A stretch of 64,000 nucleotides of DNA, from assembly GCA_030407085.1 (NCBI GenBank), contig CM059587.1, positions 92,499,001 to 92,563,000 of the forward strand, in the 5' to 3' direction. Source of the DNA: Trichopria drosophilae (lineage: Eukaryota > Arthropoda > Insecta > Hymenoptera > Diapriidae). Shown piece after piece: positions 14,441 to 29,100 of this stretch (the first letter of the stretch is position 1; each line of letters begins with the position of its first letter). The position numbers and the translations under genes are program-made. A model generated the notes under the pieces. The model had not been told where the DNA came from, did no database searches, and saw only the letters and a program-made list of their open reading frames with translations.

Positions 14441-17400
14441 ATAAGAGTTGTTTAAGCACCTATAGTTCATAAAATGGTAGTATATTGCTAATTATAGAAA
14501 TTCTTGCATTTAGTACCATCTCGACTACAAAATTCTTATAAAACTAATAATTTGAATATTATACAAGTCAAACATTAATATATCCATATAGATACATAAT
14601 AGATTAAACGCAATGAATTAGGCGAAATATTCTCAACGTTAACAGAAGTTTAATAATACTGATTTTTTATGAAACATATTTTAATGTTTATAACTAATAA
14701 ATGTATTTTAAAATATTATAATATTAAAAATCACAAAATAAGTTTGATTGAAACAGCTATCTGTCTGAATAAAAAAAGGAATCGTCTTGAAAATATGGTG
14801 ACTAGTGGCCCTAACTTTTTCGAAAATCACAAAACAATCCAACAGTTTCCATCCTTATCATAAAAAATGTGTGATTTTTTCAGTATCTCTGATTCAGCAG
14901 ACGAGTTTCTGTCATCCGAGAAAGTTAATTAGAAAATTTAAAAAGTACAATGCAACACTACAATCATTATTTCGTCGTTTAAGTCGTAATTAACCTATTT
15001 AATTATATTGAATTCCAACAAAAGTTTTTTTTTAATGAAGTCTACAAAAAGTATGACAAATGTTTTAATATTTGCCCTTCTCATCTTATAAAACCGGCAT
15101 CGGGTGATATAAAGTTATGTAAGTATATATAACTGCAAAATCTTACCAGCCGGAGAAAATTGCACGGAGAAAATGTTTCACATACATTTTTTACCATTCC
15201 AGATGGTAATTTGGGTACAGAGTTGTAGAATGTCGAAAATTGCCTTTATTTTTGGTAAATATCATTTTTTGTAATTGTAACTGAATAGTAAACAATCCAA
15301 GAACTGATTTTTTTTCAATCTGCAAGTCTGACCAAAATGACTGGAATGGTAAAATTTCCAAGAAAATTATTTCTGTGAGGGGTAAGTCTGCAAACAACAT
15401 TTACACCCCTTTTATGTAAATTAATTTATGATAGTTCACTATTTAATAATATTAGTTAAAATTTCATTAAAAAATAATAACAACTGTATACTAGACAGGA
15501 AAAGTTTATAAAGAAAACAGAAGGATAAATTAAAAATAAAAAAAGTAGATAAATTATCAAAAAAATAAAATAAAAGTATAATTGACAAGATCAATAATAG
15601 AAATGTAATTCGTTGACATTTTTTGATAGCTTTTTACATCTATTTTTTACAATGTCGATCCAATATTTATCTGGTGTTAATTACAATGTTTTAAACAAAT
15701 ATCAGGATCATTTTTACTTTCTGAGAAGTGTAGTATTATAATATTCTGATTTTTTTAAACATCATAAAAAATTATTTCAGGGCACCGACATTACTATAAT
15801 ACCGGTACATAAGCTCTAATTTATTGTTATTCTGGTTATTAGTATACGATACTATAGTTACCGATATTTTTATTGCACGACATATTTTTTGCTAAGTGCA
15901 TACATTTAGAACTGACATATTGAATTAATTTGAACAGAACTTCCACTCGAGTTCATTTAACTACTTTAGGACAATTTCTTCAACTGATGTCGTTGAAAGA
16001 CCTATTGAACTATCAGCAGTTAAAAAGTGGTCAAATGTACTAAGAATTTTGTTGAGTATTGGTATTACTTATTAACGTCCTCAGGACGCAATTTTGCCAT
16101 TCAATGTTGTATCGTAGTGATGTAAGTAAGCGCGATAAAAAATATTTGTAAATCTTTCATCTTTAGAAATGCTCTTTGATGCTTATTAGAATTTTCCAGA
16201 ATAACTTTTAAGCTTTGAAAAATCAAAAGAAACGAAATGATTTTCTGGATGAATATTTTGTTAAAAATGACTTTACGTTCTCTAAACACTTTTTTACATG
16301 TCTGAAATCTATATGGATCACGTCCTCTTTGTTTGAACAAATAAATATGTCAAGGCAAACAAAAACTTAGTTTGTTAATACAAGCTGGCGACCGAAATTA
16401 CAAATTTCTGTTTAAAACTTTTTTTTTATTTTCATAGGATAATAATGCCTTAGCATTGGTCGGAGAATACCTTAAATTTTTTAAGTGTTTTGATAAGATT
16501 TATATTTTTTTGGCATATTTGAAAATCGAGATTTTGAAAAAATTCATCGACCAAATTTTGAAGTATTAAGATATTTTTGTTCTAAGGCATTTTTATGTAC
16601 ATCCTATAGTTGTATAATGAATAAGGCATCAAAATCAATGTTGTTTTATGAATTCTGGATTTCAAACCTTGGTTCATTACATATTCTTTTTTTAATGTCC
16701 AAGAATGTTCTGGACATCCAATGTTCGTCCAGCCGCCGCTTCTTTCGTCTGTTTAAATCCCATATTTCATCCATTTTAGGTCCACACTTTCTCCTGTCTA
16801 AAGATGGACGTCCATTGGACATACATTGGACGTCCATTGGATGTGCATGTACTAATTGGATCACAATACCTTTTCATCAAAACTACAGAATTTCAAGAAC
16901 AATTCCCTCGTGTTGCATCAAAAATGTCTTGAAATTGTTAAAGAATACTGCAAAATCAGTTTTTTAAAAAGACATTTGTTATTCTGGTCGTTATTTTGTT
17001 TGAACAGACAATTTTTTAAGAGTGCGTAACGTATTTATGATGAGGTCAAATATCGAGGATGCGATTAAGATAAGTCTGAGGCTTATAAAAAATACTACGT
17101 GTACAATAAACTATTTTTAAATAAAGTTTCAGTCCGAAAATTTTGTCAGATAATTTTCGATTATTCATAGTTTATTAGCCACGTTAGAAAATTCTAATAA
17201 TCACCATAAGAAAGAGTATTCTCCAGGATAGAAAGATACAATAATTTCCAAATATTTTTTAATCGCATTCATTGCATGACTGCGATACAAACGTGAATGG
17301 CAAAATTGCAACTGTTTTTGATAGTTTTTGATAGTTTTGATAGGTCAATAGGTTATATTTTATATTATATAATTATGTTATTGACTACCTATGACAGCAG

Positions 17401-18663
17401 AAAATAATCTACTTGATTTAATAAAACATACGGCAAATATTTGAGGTTATTAGAAGAAAGTAAACTACTTATTTCCGTGATGTTTCCATTAACCGATATA
17501 CGAAAAAAGTTGTCAGCCCCAACAAATGTTGGCTTACCAACTTGATCGTTAGCATAACTACTTACTTGTTGAGTCAGTAAACTATTTTTTCCTTGCAAAG
17601 TTTCATCCTATGGTCGTCTTTCCTAAGACGAAAGATAAATTAATTATACTTATTAAACAATCATTTTACCTTGTTTAGTTCATCTTAAGATACTAAAACG
17701 TTATGATGCCGACAGATAGTAGAGCGAAGAAACGAAATACAGTATGTTATAAATTTTAACACGTAGTAAAGAATGCGGTTAACATTATTTTAATCAATCA
17801 CGACTTAATACTATACTCTCTAAATTTGAATTAGTAAAAAATCTACCCATGAATGTCCGCTACTAATTGAATTAGTAAACATTTTGACTAATAACGAGTG
17901 AAAACAACTACTAATAAAGAATACAAAAACTACTGCTGAATTTGTATAAACTACTAATTTAGTAGCTGCATTGAACTAATTGATTTTACTAGGAAATTAT
18001 TAGAAATACAATGACTAATTTGAAATTATTTGAACTGGATCAGTTACTTTATAGAATTAGTAGTCTATATAAGTTAAAAATAATTAGTAATATATTAGTT
18101 AGTAATTTTTCAATTTTTCAACAGTTTTTGACTAATAAATAATAAAAAGATAAAGATTTGTCTAATTTTAAAAAATAACGTTCCATAGTCATTAGTTATT
18201 ACAACGATTTTGAATTTATACTTTTCATAGAAATTTTCTTTCACTATATTGACAATAATAACAACAAACTCGTCGATATGTCAACAATTTTAGTTAGTCT
18301 TCGTATAATTATAAAACTGTGACAATGTAAAATATTAATTTTTGCAAATTATATATAGATAGGTATTTAATATTTTATGTTACTGTTCTTTATATTCTGT
18401 TGTAATTATTATTTTTTATATTATGTAATTTTTAAAAAAAAATTTTGAATAAATTTTCAGTCTTGAAAATGGCAGTGACGCTGTCCAAACGTCGACTACG
18501 TGAACAAAACAAGACCAAATGTTAATTTTTTATCATTCCTTGACTCGGATAATCGATCTAACCAATTATTATAATTTGAAAACTTCACCGAGTGTTAAAT
18601 TCATGAATTATATTTAATAAAAATGGATTATAGACGCAAGTATATAGCCCATAATTCCTATAT

Positions 18664-19185
18664 TTTATACTGAAGGAACATTTTCTTTGCTACTGTCGAA
18701 TGCACCAGCGAATCACTCCAAAACGCGATCGACCTAACCCAGAATGAATTTTTAGAACATTTCCAAGAAAAACCTTGCAGAAAATTAATCCTATAAATTA
18801 TATATCACCTCCGAACAGAATATTTACGCCAAAGGACCGCAAATTTACTCCTCTAGATTGAAAATTTATTCCAGGTTCAACTTTTCGGTTTTTACTTATT
18901 TGGAACTAAATATGACTCCAACAGTTTATACTGAAGGAACATTTTCTTTGCTACTGTCGAATGCACCAGCGAATCACTCCAAAACGCGATCGACCTAACC
19001 CAGAATGAATTTTTAGAACATTTCCAAGAAAAACCTTGCAGAAAATTAATCCTATAAATTATATATCACCTCCGAACAGAATATTTACGCCAAAGGACCG
19101 CAAATTTACTCCTCTAGATTGAAAATTTATTCCAGGTTCAACTTTTCGGTTTTTACTTATTTGGAACTAAATATGACTCCAACAG
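18664..19185. repeat. Tandem duplication, 2 x 261 bp
   Basis: Copy 1 is 18664-18924 and copy 2 is 18925-19185. I see no difference between them by eye. The unit (starting TTTATACTGAAGGAAC, ending ACTCCAACAG) has no coding content. Near-identity means a recent event or an assembly artefact. Confidence 0.95.
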
Positions 19186-19851
19186 TATTAATATGCAGGT
19201 GTACCGTCAATCTCATAGTGGCCGTAAAAGCTAATATATTAGCATAGATGCTAAGTTATAAACTCAACTGTAACAATCTGTACATGACCTGACTAGAGTT
19301 TACAGAATTCATTTTCACAGAATGGTTGGAAGTTGGTTAGTCCAAAACTGTTTAACAAATACACAATATGGTATCTCCAAGACGTAATGCAGATTTTTTG
19401 TTGATTTCATCCATGAAACAATATAGTACACATCAATTGTTATTAGTATCTAAGTAGACACTGAATGAACATAAAGAACACCTTGAAAAGTTGTTTGTTT
19501 AACATTTGTTTAATATTTGTTACTAATTTTTTTAAAATTTATTGTTTCGATGAAATCTATCAGCCGATATGCATTGATTACGAAGACTCGTTAAACCCGG
19601 AAAAAATAGTTAATCGTCCCAAAACGGTGAGGGGCAATCGATGCATCAAGGGGATGCTATATGCTACTACGATTAGGCACCCCTCGAGTACTGCTCAGCG
19701 ATTGGTTAACTAAGGCCACTCCTGTAGGCGGGATTTAACAGCTCGTAACAGCAAGTCTACGACCCGCCAACGTGGTTTTACCAGTTTACGATTGCTCAGT
19801 CCTCGGCGTGACTCCGAGTCGAACGCATACGCAGTCGCAGTCTGCGTCGTA

Positions 19852-19882
19852 TATAAAAATCACGGAAAGTGCAACTTTTTTC
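19852..19882 (+). promoter_or_regulatory. gcm: Candidate TATA core promoter of gcm
   Basis: TATAAAA lies at 19852-19858 inside a locally GC-richer stretch (about 19.6-19.86 kb). About 30 bases downstream is an initiator-like TCAACATT near 19880-19887, the spacing expected for a TATA promoter. The transcribed part would run into the candidate first coding exon ending at 20165. Assignment to gcm is inferred only from the splice phase of that exon; no promoter mapping is available. Confidence 0.4.
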
Positions 19883-20154
19883 AACATTTTCGAGATAATG
19901 ACCAAACTGTCAGACTTGATACTTTAAACGTCGATACTGTTTACTACTAAACATGCAAATTACGAAGTTAGTGTGAATGAAACCGATAATCGTGCAGAGC
20001 CTGTTTACGTTTTCTTTGACAGGCTCGGAGACTAGTCAGTGAAGTGTTTGAGGATAGATAAGGACTAACGAGACTTAATAAGTCTGTGATAAAATCGACA
20101 GAACGGCGAATTTTGGAACTTTTTGTCGACACCATTTATCAACAAGTGTCAACT
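19883..20154 (+). promoter_or_regulatory. gcm: Candidate gcm 5' leader with three uORFs
   Basis: If transcription starts near 19882, the leader is about 270 nt and contains three complete upstream reading frames: 19898-19927 (9 codons plus stop), 19953-19976 (7 codons plus stop) and 19977-20042 (21 codons plus stop). The third starts directly after the stop of the second. All end well before the candidate start at 20155. Such leaders often lower or condition translation of regulatory proteins; that role here is inference. Confidence 0.35.
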
Positions 20155-20165
20155 ATGGTTGTGCT
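20155..20165 (+). CDS. gcm: Candidate gcm first coding exon (MVVL start)
   Basis: ATG GTT GTG CT is followed at once by the strong donor GTAAGT (20166-20171). It ends in phase 2. The exon at 33808 begins with one base that completes CTG and then reads AGC CGC GTG GGG TCG CCG ACG ATG in frame with the GCM domain, giving an N-terminus [13 protein letters not shown]. The phase would match by chance one time in three, so this is plausible, not proven. The intron would be 13,642 nt. Confidence 0.5.
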
Positions 20166-23100
20166 GTAAGTATTTCCATGGATTATGAAGCAGTTTTAAT
20201 GACTTTTGGTGTTTTCGAAAATTTTGTGATGTTTTGAATACTATGAATTTAATCATATTTTTATGGAGCAATATTTCAATAGTGGTCTTAAAAGTTTAAC
20301 ATCAATTAGCTTTTCTTGCTATGTAAATATGAAAAGAGTTTCTCTTAAAATTTCACTATTTCGGATCTGGTGTGGCTTTGATTTTCGTTAAGAGTTCATT
20401 TGCATTTGTTTATAATAAAAACAACCCTACGTTTTAAACTGTTTTTTTGTTACTTTTGGAAACGATATGTATTTTAAAAAATTCTAAAAGTTATAGTAAA
20501 TTTTACTACACGAGATTGTGATCCCTATCTGGATTTTACAATAAATCTTTTAATGCACACATTTTTCATGAATATTTATTTGTTATAAACAAATGCTCAA
20601 TTTTATCATAAAAGGCACAGATGTGACACATTTAATATTTTCTTAGTATCTTTTCATGCGATTCTTCATTAAAAACAATAATTATTAAGAAAATAAGTCA
20701 ATTGTATCTGATTTTAATATTACAAGAAATCAAAATTTTAAGCAAACGTTAACTTTACTAGGAAAATCGTCAATGATTTCAGTCAACTATAATTAGTAAT
20801 GAAAGTCTGCTAGTGATCGTAAAAAGAGCCTAAAATTTACTAAACTAAATTTGGTGGTACGGTGAATATTTGAATACCCTTTGAGGTTAGTTTGCCTTTT
20901 CAATGTTTAGTGATTATGATAATGTGTTTTTGTCACCAATAATTACTTTGCTCGTCTACGATACATTTACCGTAACTACTGAGAAAAATATTAAGTAAAT
21001 TTAAGGAACTGATCAGTTGTCTAGTGGTGACTAATTATGTTGTAGTTCCTACAACTGCATAACTACGAGAAATCCGATTAACTCAATTTTAGACAGATTA
21101 ATGAAATGTACGTAAAATACTACTAGAGTATTTTACTACTTAGTTCCCACTAAATAAGTCCCCATTTAGTTAAATTTATTATATCTTTATTAATTTATGA
21201 ATTTTTATTTTCTTTTACATAATAATATCGGTGTATAATATATAAGTTGATTATTTAAGATATATGATAAATGCAGAGTGAAAACAAATCAAAAACTAAC
21301 ACACTCAAGAAATTAATACATTGAAATACTGTGTAATCAATTATAGTTTTTAAATAGTTCACGAAATATCTGAGATATTGGAATCAAATTATCCAAGTAA
21401 TAGTTAGAGTGTTACTTTATATTATTATTGAGTTTTTAAGTATTGCCGAATCGAGTAGCACAAATGTTAATATTGTAGAAGATTTCATTAAAGTCAATAA
21501 TCTAATGTTACTAACTTCTTTAATATCTTATCGTTGTTGAACAATGTTCGGTGTATAGTTAAGTGGATAATATGATATATTTTAAATTGATTAAATTAGA
21601 AATTAGTGAAAATTTCAAATTAGTCATTGCTAGTAGAATGCCATGTTTATCACAACATTTTTTGTTTAATTTAAAGAATTTTTAAGTTTTAAACCTACTC
21701 GCTAAATGTGAATTAGTTAAAACTGTTAATGAAGAAGTAAACAAATTTTAATAATAAGGAATAAAAGCTACTGATTCATTAATAAAATCTACTAATTTGT
21801 TAATAAAATTAAATTAATTTGTTGTAATATGTTATTAAAAACACAATGATTAATTTGAAATTAGTAAAACTTGACTGACGGGTTAATAGTTTTTTATTAG
21901 TAACATTCATTATACTTGAAAAAAATTTAGTAATACTGAAATACTAATATAAATATTTAGTTGATTCAACTACATATAGGTTGTTCTAACCGAATCATGA
22001 TACTAATTTAAAATACTTAGTCAATTTAACTGAAATGTAATTTAATGAGATAATCAGTCAATTTTTTCTCAGCGTTCAATTAGTCATAAACTTTTCACTG
22101 CTTGATTGGTAGATTTGGCTAATTCAGACTTATTGTACATAACGAGTAACATAAAAGTTAATTGTATCATTTTCTATATTTCATTAAATTTAACAGTTAC
22201 TTATATTGGATCTAATTACTAAACGTTAAACAAACGGTATGAAAAACAAGTTGTTAATACATCGTGCAAAAATCATATCATATTTAGTCACGTTTTAATA
22301 TTTTCATGGCTATATTTTTCATATTGACGAGATAAAATTAATCATCAAGTGATTTATATTAATCGATTTGTAACTATTTCTTCAAACAGATTTATTCTAA
22401 ATTTACCTACATTACTTATGGTAGAAAAGTATTTATGCTCTCTAAATTCCATGGAGTGAAAATGTGAGTGAGCCATTCTTTTATAAACAGTAAAAATTTC
22501 ACTATATGAAGAGTTATATTTCACTCCATCATGAGTGAAAGAAAAAAACGCACTCCTAGAAAGAGTGGCTCAATTTTCACTCAACGGAATTTTATTTAGA
22601 GAGTTGCATTGTATCAATCAGAATCAAATAAATTGACGTGATTAAAAAACTTCAAAATACTAAATAATTTTGCACTATTTTATCCTGACGATAAGCTACT
22701 TCTAATAATTTTAATTACCTTCTTATTTATGTACAAAACTAATCTAGTAAATAAGTATAATTAGTGCAAAGTAAATCATTCATGGAACAAATTCTGCATT
22801 AATGGATAAATTGTTGTATAAAAATAATTTTATTTGCGCTTATTGATCTACTTAGCTAAAATAAGACACTGAATAGCTAAACGAAGTCTTTAGTAAACAT
22901 TAATAACACTTGAACTAAACGTTACTAAATAATTTCCAGTTAAACTACTAAAAGAAGAGTTTCATAAATTACGATTTACTAAGGAATTTGATCATAACTT
23001 CAAAATTACGTTTCTATTATAATTTATTTTGGAAATTCAAATGATATTTTAAAGTCTCTATTAATATCCAAAAATTCAAGTTTTTTACAGCATTTTTGTA

Positions 23101-26100
23101 TAATTCATTACTACTTTCAAATACTTGAAATCAATTTTCAGATTTCAATGTATAGAATCTTATATAAACCTTAATTATTATGATAGATTGCAAACTAATT
23201 TTTAGAATTGTATTAATGCTTACTAATTCAGTGAATTTAGCCAATCTCAAATTTTCTGAAAAAATATGATACTTTCTCCCCACAACGTTATTAACATTAT
23301 ACAACATTAGTGTTAACAATAAAATTTTAAACATTAAATGCTTTATACAAAAAAAAAAAGATTGAAATCCCCTTTTAAGGATATTGATCCTCCATAATAA
23401 TTTACAATTATATTGACTACAATTTTACTTTGAATTAATTTTACTATTTCTGATGGTAATTTTGGGGTAGGCTTGTACAATGGGAAAAATACAATTTTTT
23501 CTAGTAAAAATCACTATATTTTATAATAAACTAAAATATAATAATTTTTACCAAAAAAATAAAATTTATTATCTGATTATTAAAAAATTGAAAGAATTTT
23601 AATCAGAAAAAATGGCAATCATTTAATTCTGCAAGTCTTCTCATAATTACAATTTGAACTGGTAAAATGTTGAAGAAAATTTTTCAAATTCACTGTGCTT
23701 ACTAGTAAATATTACCATATAAATTGTTTTTATTTAAACTGCCTACTTTTCTCATACTTTGAACACGACAAATATTTAAACTATCCAATGTTTCTCCAAT
23801 AAATTATTTAATTTTTAGTAGGGATGTTTTAAAAAATGTAATAAATTTCTAATACTATTTTTCAATTTTTATTGTCAGTATCCAAGTTTTTTAGTAAACA
23901 GAAAAAAGAAAATTTGTCGAACCAAGCATTGATTTCTTCCTCATGGGAATGGTAAAAGAGAGAGAGAAAAGAGAGTGGGAGTGAGAGAGAGAGGATGGTT
24001 AAAAAGGTTGGAGGAGGAGACGAGGTGAGAAGAGGCAGATATAGGAAAGAGAGAGAGAGAGAGAGAGCGTTTTCTCTCGCGTCTAATCAGTGGGCGTACC
24101 ACCAGGATTCTGATTGGTGTGTGGGCGTTTTCACGCAATCCTATTGGTCGATAGGGGTACTGGAGTGCTTAGTACGTGTTTATGCTTGCGATTGGAACGA
24201 GAGTTGCGCATCATCTAAAGTACTCATGGTGCGTTTATACTTGTTGACCTCGCTCGATCCTCCGCCATCTTTAATTGGAACATGATTTAGGTCATTCTAA
24301 AAATAATTAATTTCAAAAAATGAACGGTTATAGCAATCGAAATTTAAGAAATCCTACTCCAAAGAAGAAATCTTGCAAAAGTACCAATTGATATGTTAGA
24401 CACGCCCTCATAAGAAACGTGTTTGATTTTTCTGACAAAACCATTACCGTATTTCGACGTTATTGATATGAAACGTTTTTTTGAAGAAATCGAGAAATAT
24501 CTCCCAACGCCTTGGGGAAAGATTAAACGAATGTCTCGGTAAAACGATCTGCCTTATCTTTGATCTCGAGACTGCGAGGGGAACTCTTTGAACCCACGCT
24601 CTCACTCTCTATCTTTCCCCCTTGCGATTTTTGTTAGATCCTTTTTTTCCGACGCCTCCTTTTCGCGCTTTTAGCGGTGGTCTTTCTCACTGGTGCGAAC
24701 GGAAGCTTGGTAATTAGGAACTTTTAATTATTTAATAATGTTAAAAAGTGCATGGATCGCACACCATCTTACCTGATGACGATCGTCTGCGTGTCAAGTG
24801 CACCAACGATAAGCGCGTTCCATGTTTGGTTTTACAACGCGAGATAGGATCTGCAATCACCAATCTGAAATATTTTAGGCGTAATATTCTGTTTTGCTCT
24901 GAATAAATTATTCCTACCTGCATATGGAATGCACGCACACCACTCCATCCTTGGTATGTTCCAACGGGGACTTCGTGTCGTTAAAAGGATGTTTGTGTGT
25001 CTCGTATTTACGAATAGATAAAAAATAACGATGCTGATTAGAATCGTTGATAAACTGGACTGAAATACGTAACTCGTCACTTCATGATCTTTCAGAGATC
25101 TTAATGGGTTTAAGGTACTAGAAATGGAGTGTCGGAGAATTGGGCACTCGTTAAATAACTTCTGATATCTTTCAAGTCATTTTTAATAATGACGATAGTG
25201 CAAATAAAATTGGAAAACATTTCGTCAGGATGTAAAAATCGAGTATTCATCAGACTCGAATCTGATAAAACGTTAATAGAAATCACGTAAATTAGTATTA
25301 ATAAAATAACAATAAACCTCTAGTATATGAAATCTTTTTGGAAATCCTCTAAGAAGTCTCCAACATCTGCAGAAAAATTGGAATTTAGAGATAAGATAAA
25401 TAATAGCGTTTGAAAGGTCAGTATGGTTTGGTACAAAGAAACAAAATAAGTCTTAAAATTATTACATCTTAAATTCATCAAAAGTTGAGGCTTAATTTAA
25501 GCCCGAAATTGCGTTAATTTTCTTAAATTCAGTCAGTGTTTTGGCTTAAAGTCTTACTTTCAGTGAGCAAAACTGACTTTTAGACGATATTTTGGCTTAA
25601 AATAAGATTTATCGAGCTTATAGCATCCAAGTTAGATGAATCTCATTTCAAACCAAAAAATATCGGCTGAAAGTCAGTTTTGTTGTCTGAAAGTAAGACT
25701 TTAAACCTAACTATTGACTGAATTTAAGAAAATTAATGTAATTTTGAGCTGAAGCCTCGCCAAATGATGAATTTAAGATGTAACAATTTTAAGACTTTTT
25801 CTGTGTATCATCAGCTTCCGAAAAGTTAAAGCCCTTTTTTTAATGTGTTATACACTGAAAAGATTTCAATGCTTAGTTCATACTTCTTAAAGAAGAGGTC
25901 TTCTGGAGCTCTTTCCAAAGACATCTGCAAAAAAGAACCTTAAAATAGTCTTATGTCATCTAAAAATATTCATTTCGGAAATATCTTATCTTAAATTCAT
26001 CTCATTCCGGAACATTTTGTTAAAGCAACCAACATTTTTAATGTATGAGATTCTTTTGAATACAGTAGATGGCGTTCAAATACAAAAATGAAGTTTAGCG

Positions 26101-29100
26101 AGATTTATTTGATGTGACGATTGGTGACAATAATATCTTTTAAGGTATTTAGAGTAGTGTAATCACATATTTTTAATAGGTATAGTAAAGCATTTAATAA
26201 ATATGCTCTCAATCCAAGCAGCTTTTAAAGAGATCTTCCAGAGCTGATTGCAAAAATATCTCCAAAAAGAGCTCCTGAAGAAGTCTTAATTATAATAATC
26301 TATAAAACGATCTTTTAAAGAAGTCTTACTTCGAATTTAAAACAATAATCTATCTTAATAAGAAATTAAAACGGCTTATGCCCTGCAAAAAGCATTTTTT
26401 ATATATAAACATATATTAAATATAATTATTTAATTATAACCTGCATTTTTAATTATCATACATTTAATAATCTATCTTATTTTAGACCATCTATGTGTTA
26501 GTAAAAGGATCCCTAGAAAGAGCAACTCAGAATTAAGAGTTGCGTTTCTTTCATAGACACTCGGTGGCAATTAAATCCAAAAATGGATGACAGTGGATGA
26601 TAAGCTAGGACGAAAAAATAAGAGCTTTAACAAGATTTAGCAAATGATATTTAAGTATTATTGTATGATTTCCATACTATTGCATGTAATCGGCGTCTAT
26701 TAATTCAAAATTATGTAAATTAATAAAGGTATAAAAATAGAATCTATCATTTTCAAAATTTATTTATATTATTTACTTTATATTGAATGCGCAAAATAAG
26801 AGCTCTTTTCTAAGCCCTCAAATTTAAAGATCATTTTAAAAGCTCTTACTGATGAGTATTTAAGACATCTTATGACTTTTAAGACCATTCAATAGTCGCC
26901 ATATAAAATAATATAACATTTTTTTTATTTCAATAACGTGCAAAGTTTCCGAAAAGTTGATGAATGACGATGGGCTAATGGTCCTTCTAAGTAGGCAAAA
27001 TAAGTCATTCATCGTGACACACCACCCTGTGATGAATAGTTCCTTGACAACCTGCTAATGCTTCCTTTTAAAGTTACATAGAAAAAAAGTTTCACGGAAA
27101 ATATAGGTGGCTACCCCAAACCTGTAAAGTACCATGATTAATCACTGCATGGCGTTATACGAACATCTTCCTTAATGATTTCTAGCACCAGTATAGATTT
27201 ATCATCTTTTTCGATTATATTACACATAGCAGACACAAGAATATCTGGTGCCCGCACCGAAAATAACGTGTGAATAACAGAATAGTACATTATGTGCCAA
27301 GGGCGCAAATATCGATCTTAGACGATTGTGAAGTTTTTCGCCGGAGCGAAGTGAGGGTAACAATCAGACTCGTCGGAGATCGATATTTCGCCCGTGACCA
27401 ATAATGTATTTTTTGATCCGATTGTCGTAGGACTCGATAATTCGTGGCCGATGGTTTCGCCCTAGGCGGAGAAATCGAGTTTTACGGCCGGGGGGTCAAA
27501 AAATATATTTCAAAATCAATGATAATTATATAAATACAAAAATAACATATCTCCGATATTAATAAAGTCTCTTGTTACCCTCAAGTACTTTTTTTATAAC
27601 AAATATCAAAAAATTAATTATTTTGGAATTAAAGTACATGAAAATGCAAAATAAATGGTAAAAGTACCTTTTTCCGCCTCTCTTCGTTTCTTCTTTTTGC
27701 GAAGATTCCTTTCATAGCCGTAATCCGCTCGTCTATCTCGCGAAGCGTCGGTGATGTCGTTCGTTCGCGGCGAGGAATTAACTTGTCCGGCACCTCGCGA
27801 ATAATCTCGCGCAAAGATCCGAATATATCCCGGATAGGGACTTGCGAGCTGCGTCTATCTTATTCTCGTACTCTCACCGTCTCTTTCTCGGCCTCTCCCC
27901 CTCTTTTTCACCCTTTTGAAATTTTTACATCGCCAGCGGTCCCTTTCGAGATATTTAGTGGCCGGGTCCTCTTGGGATATCTCCCGTTTAATATCTAAAG
28001 TCGCGGGACTTGCGACTACGTCCGTATAAAACCCCGCGGTATGAGACTTAGATACGGCTTAATACCGCGATCATCGCCGTTCCGAAATTTATTTCTTCGC
28101 TCGCGCTTTCGCGTATGGGAACAACGCGAGAATTGCAATAAAAGTTTGCCGGTTCATTCATTCCTCCTTGGGACTTACCAAGCAGAAAAATCGAAAACTG
28201 CAAACCCAAGTGCTCAGCGATTGTAATTCATTTAACCTTATCTTATCAAATGGTACGCGTACAAATGTGTGACCTCATCTATTTCATAATTATTTGATTC
28301 ACAATCAGCAACATCTGATCGTTAAAAAACAGATATGTTAGAGATTGGGCTATCAATCGCAACTCATCTATCCAAGTTTTGCATGTTCCTTTAGTCATTC
28401 TACGATTCATCTACTTAGACCATCATCATCCATCATTTGATGTAATCATCACCACTCAGTTCTGTGACTATCAACATCAAACACCTTTCGCGAATAGATA
28501 TTAAGTCCATCAACTGTCGTGATTAATTAGCAACCTTTTGTTGCATCGACCTTCAACATCTAGCATCCAACGTCATTCAACTTCGCTTCTCACCAATACG
28601 GATATTTTAGTCTATCGATCGTCATGATCTTAAACATATCAACAGGCCTCATAATCCATCATGATCCGAGAACATTAGATCATTTTCTTGCACACGCTGA
28701 TCATCTTCATTGAAGAATGACCACCCATAATATATTGTAGACTAGTATCAAAATATTGTCTGCTTACAATAGACAACTTTCGCCTGAGCATCAACTATTG
28801 TCATCCTCTTGTTAATACCTCACAATGATAATGGCTAACTAAAGTTTATTGCTCTGATAAATTGATGATCCGTAGCTAAGAGCAGCTAGCTTATTTCTAA
28901 TCATTCAATTATTAATCACAAGTTATTTCAACTGCTCCCTAACATATAGCTCATGTAACTATTTATAATCAGCGTTCCCTAATAGAAAACGATGTAACTT
29001 TCTGATCATTTATATTTAAATTCAATTGGATATAACATATGTCCCAGGAATTTGCTAAATACTGATCCTATTCTCAACTAGAGCCTGATAATATGACATT

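Larger units (their letters stand above)
1..19820. other. Intergenic region left of gcm
   Basis: No open frame here has the composition, splice signals or similarity of a real exon; the frames are short and AT-rich. The region holds repeats that are listed separately: inverted-repeat elements at 6972-7246, 8740-9570 and 11428-11787, a retrotransposon tail near 14.3 kb, microsatellites, and a 261-bp tandem duplication at 18664-19185. Other stretches carry diverged dispersed repeats (GGACGTCC-type words near 0.65-1.4 kb, ATAGT/ACTAT-rich tracts near 2.3, 5.2, 5.9 and 13.6 kb, TACTAA-rich sequence near 17.8-18.1 kb). The remainder shows nothing I can name. Confidence 0.6.
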
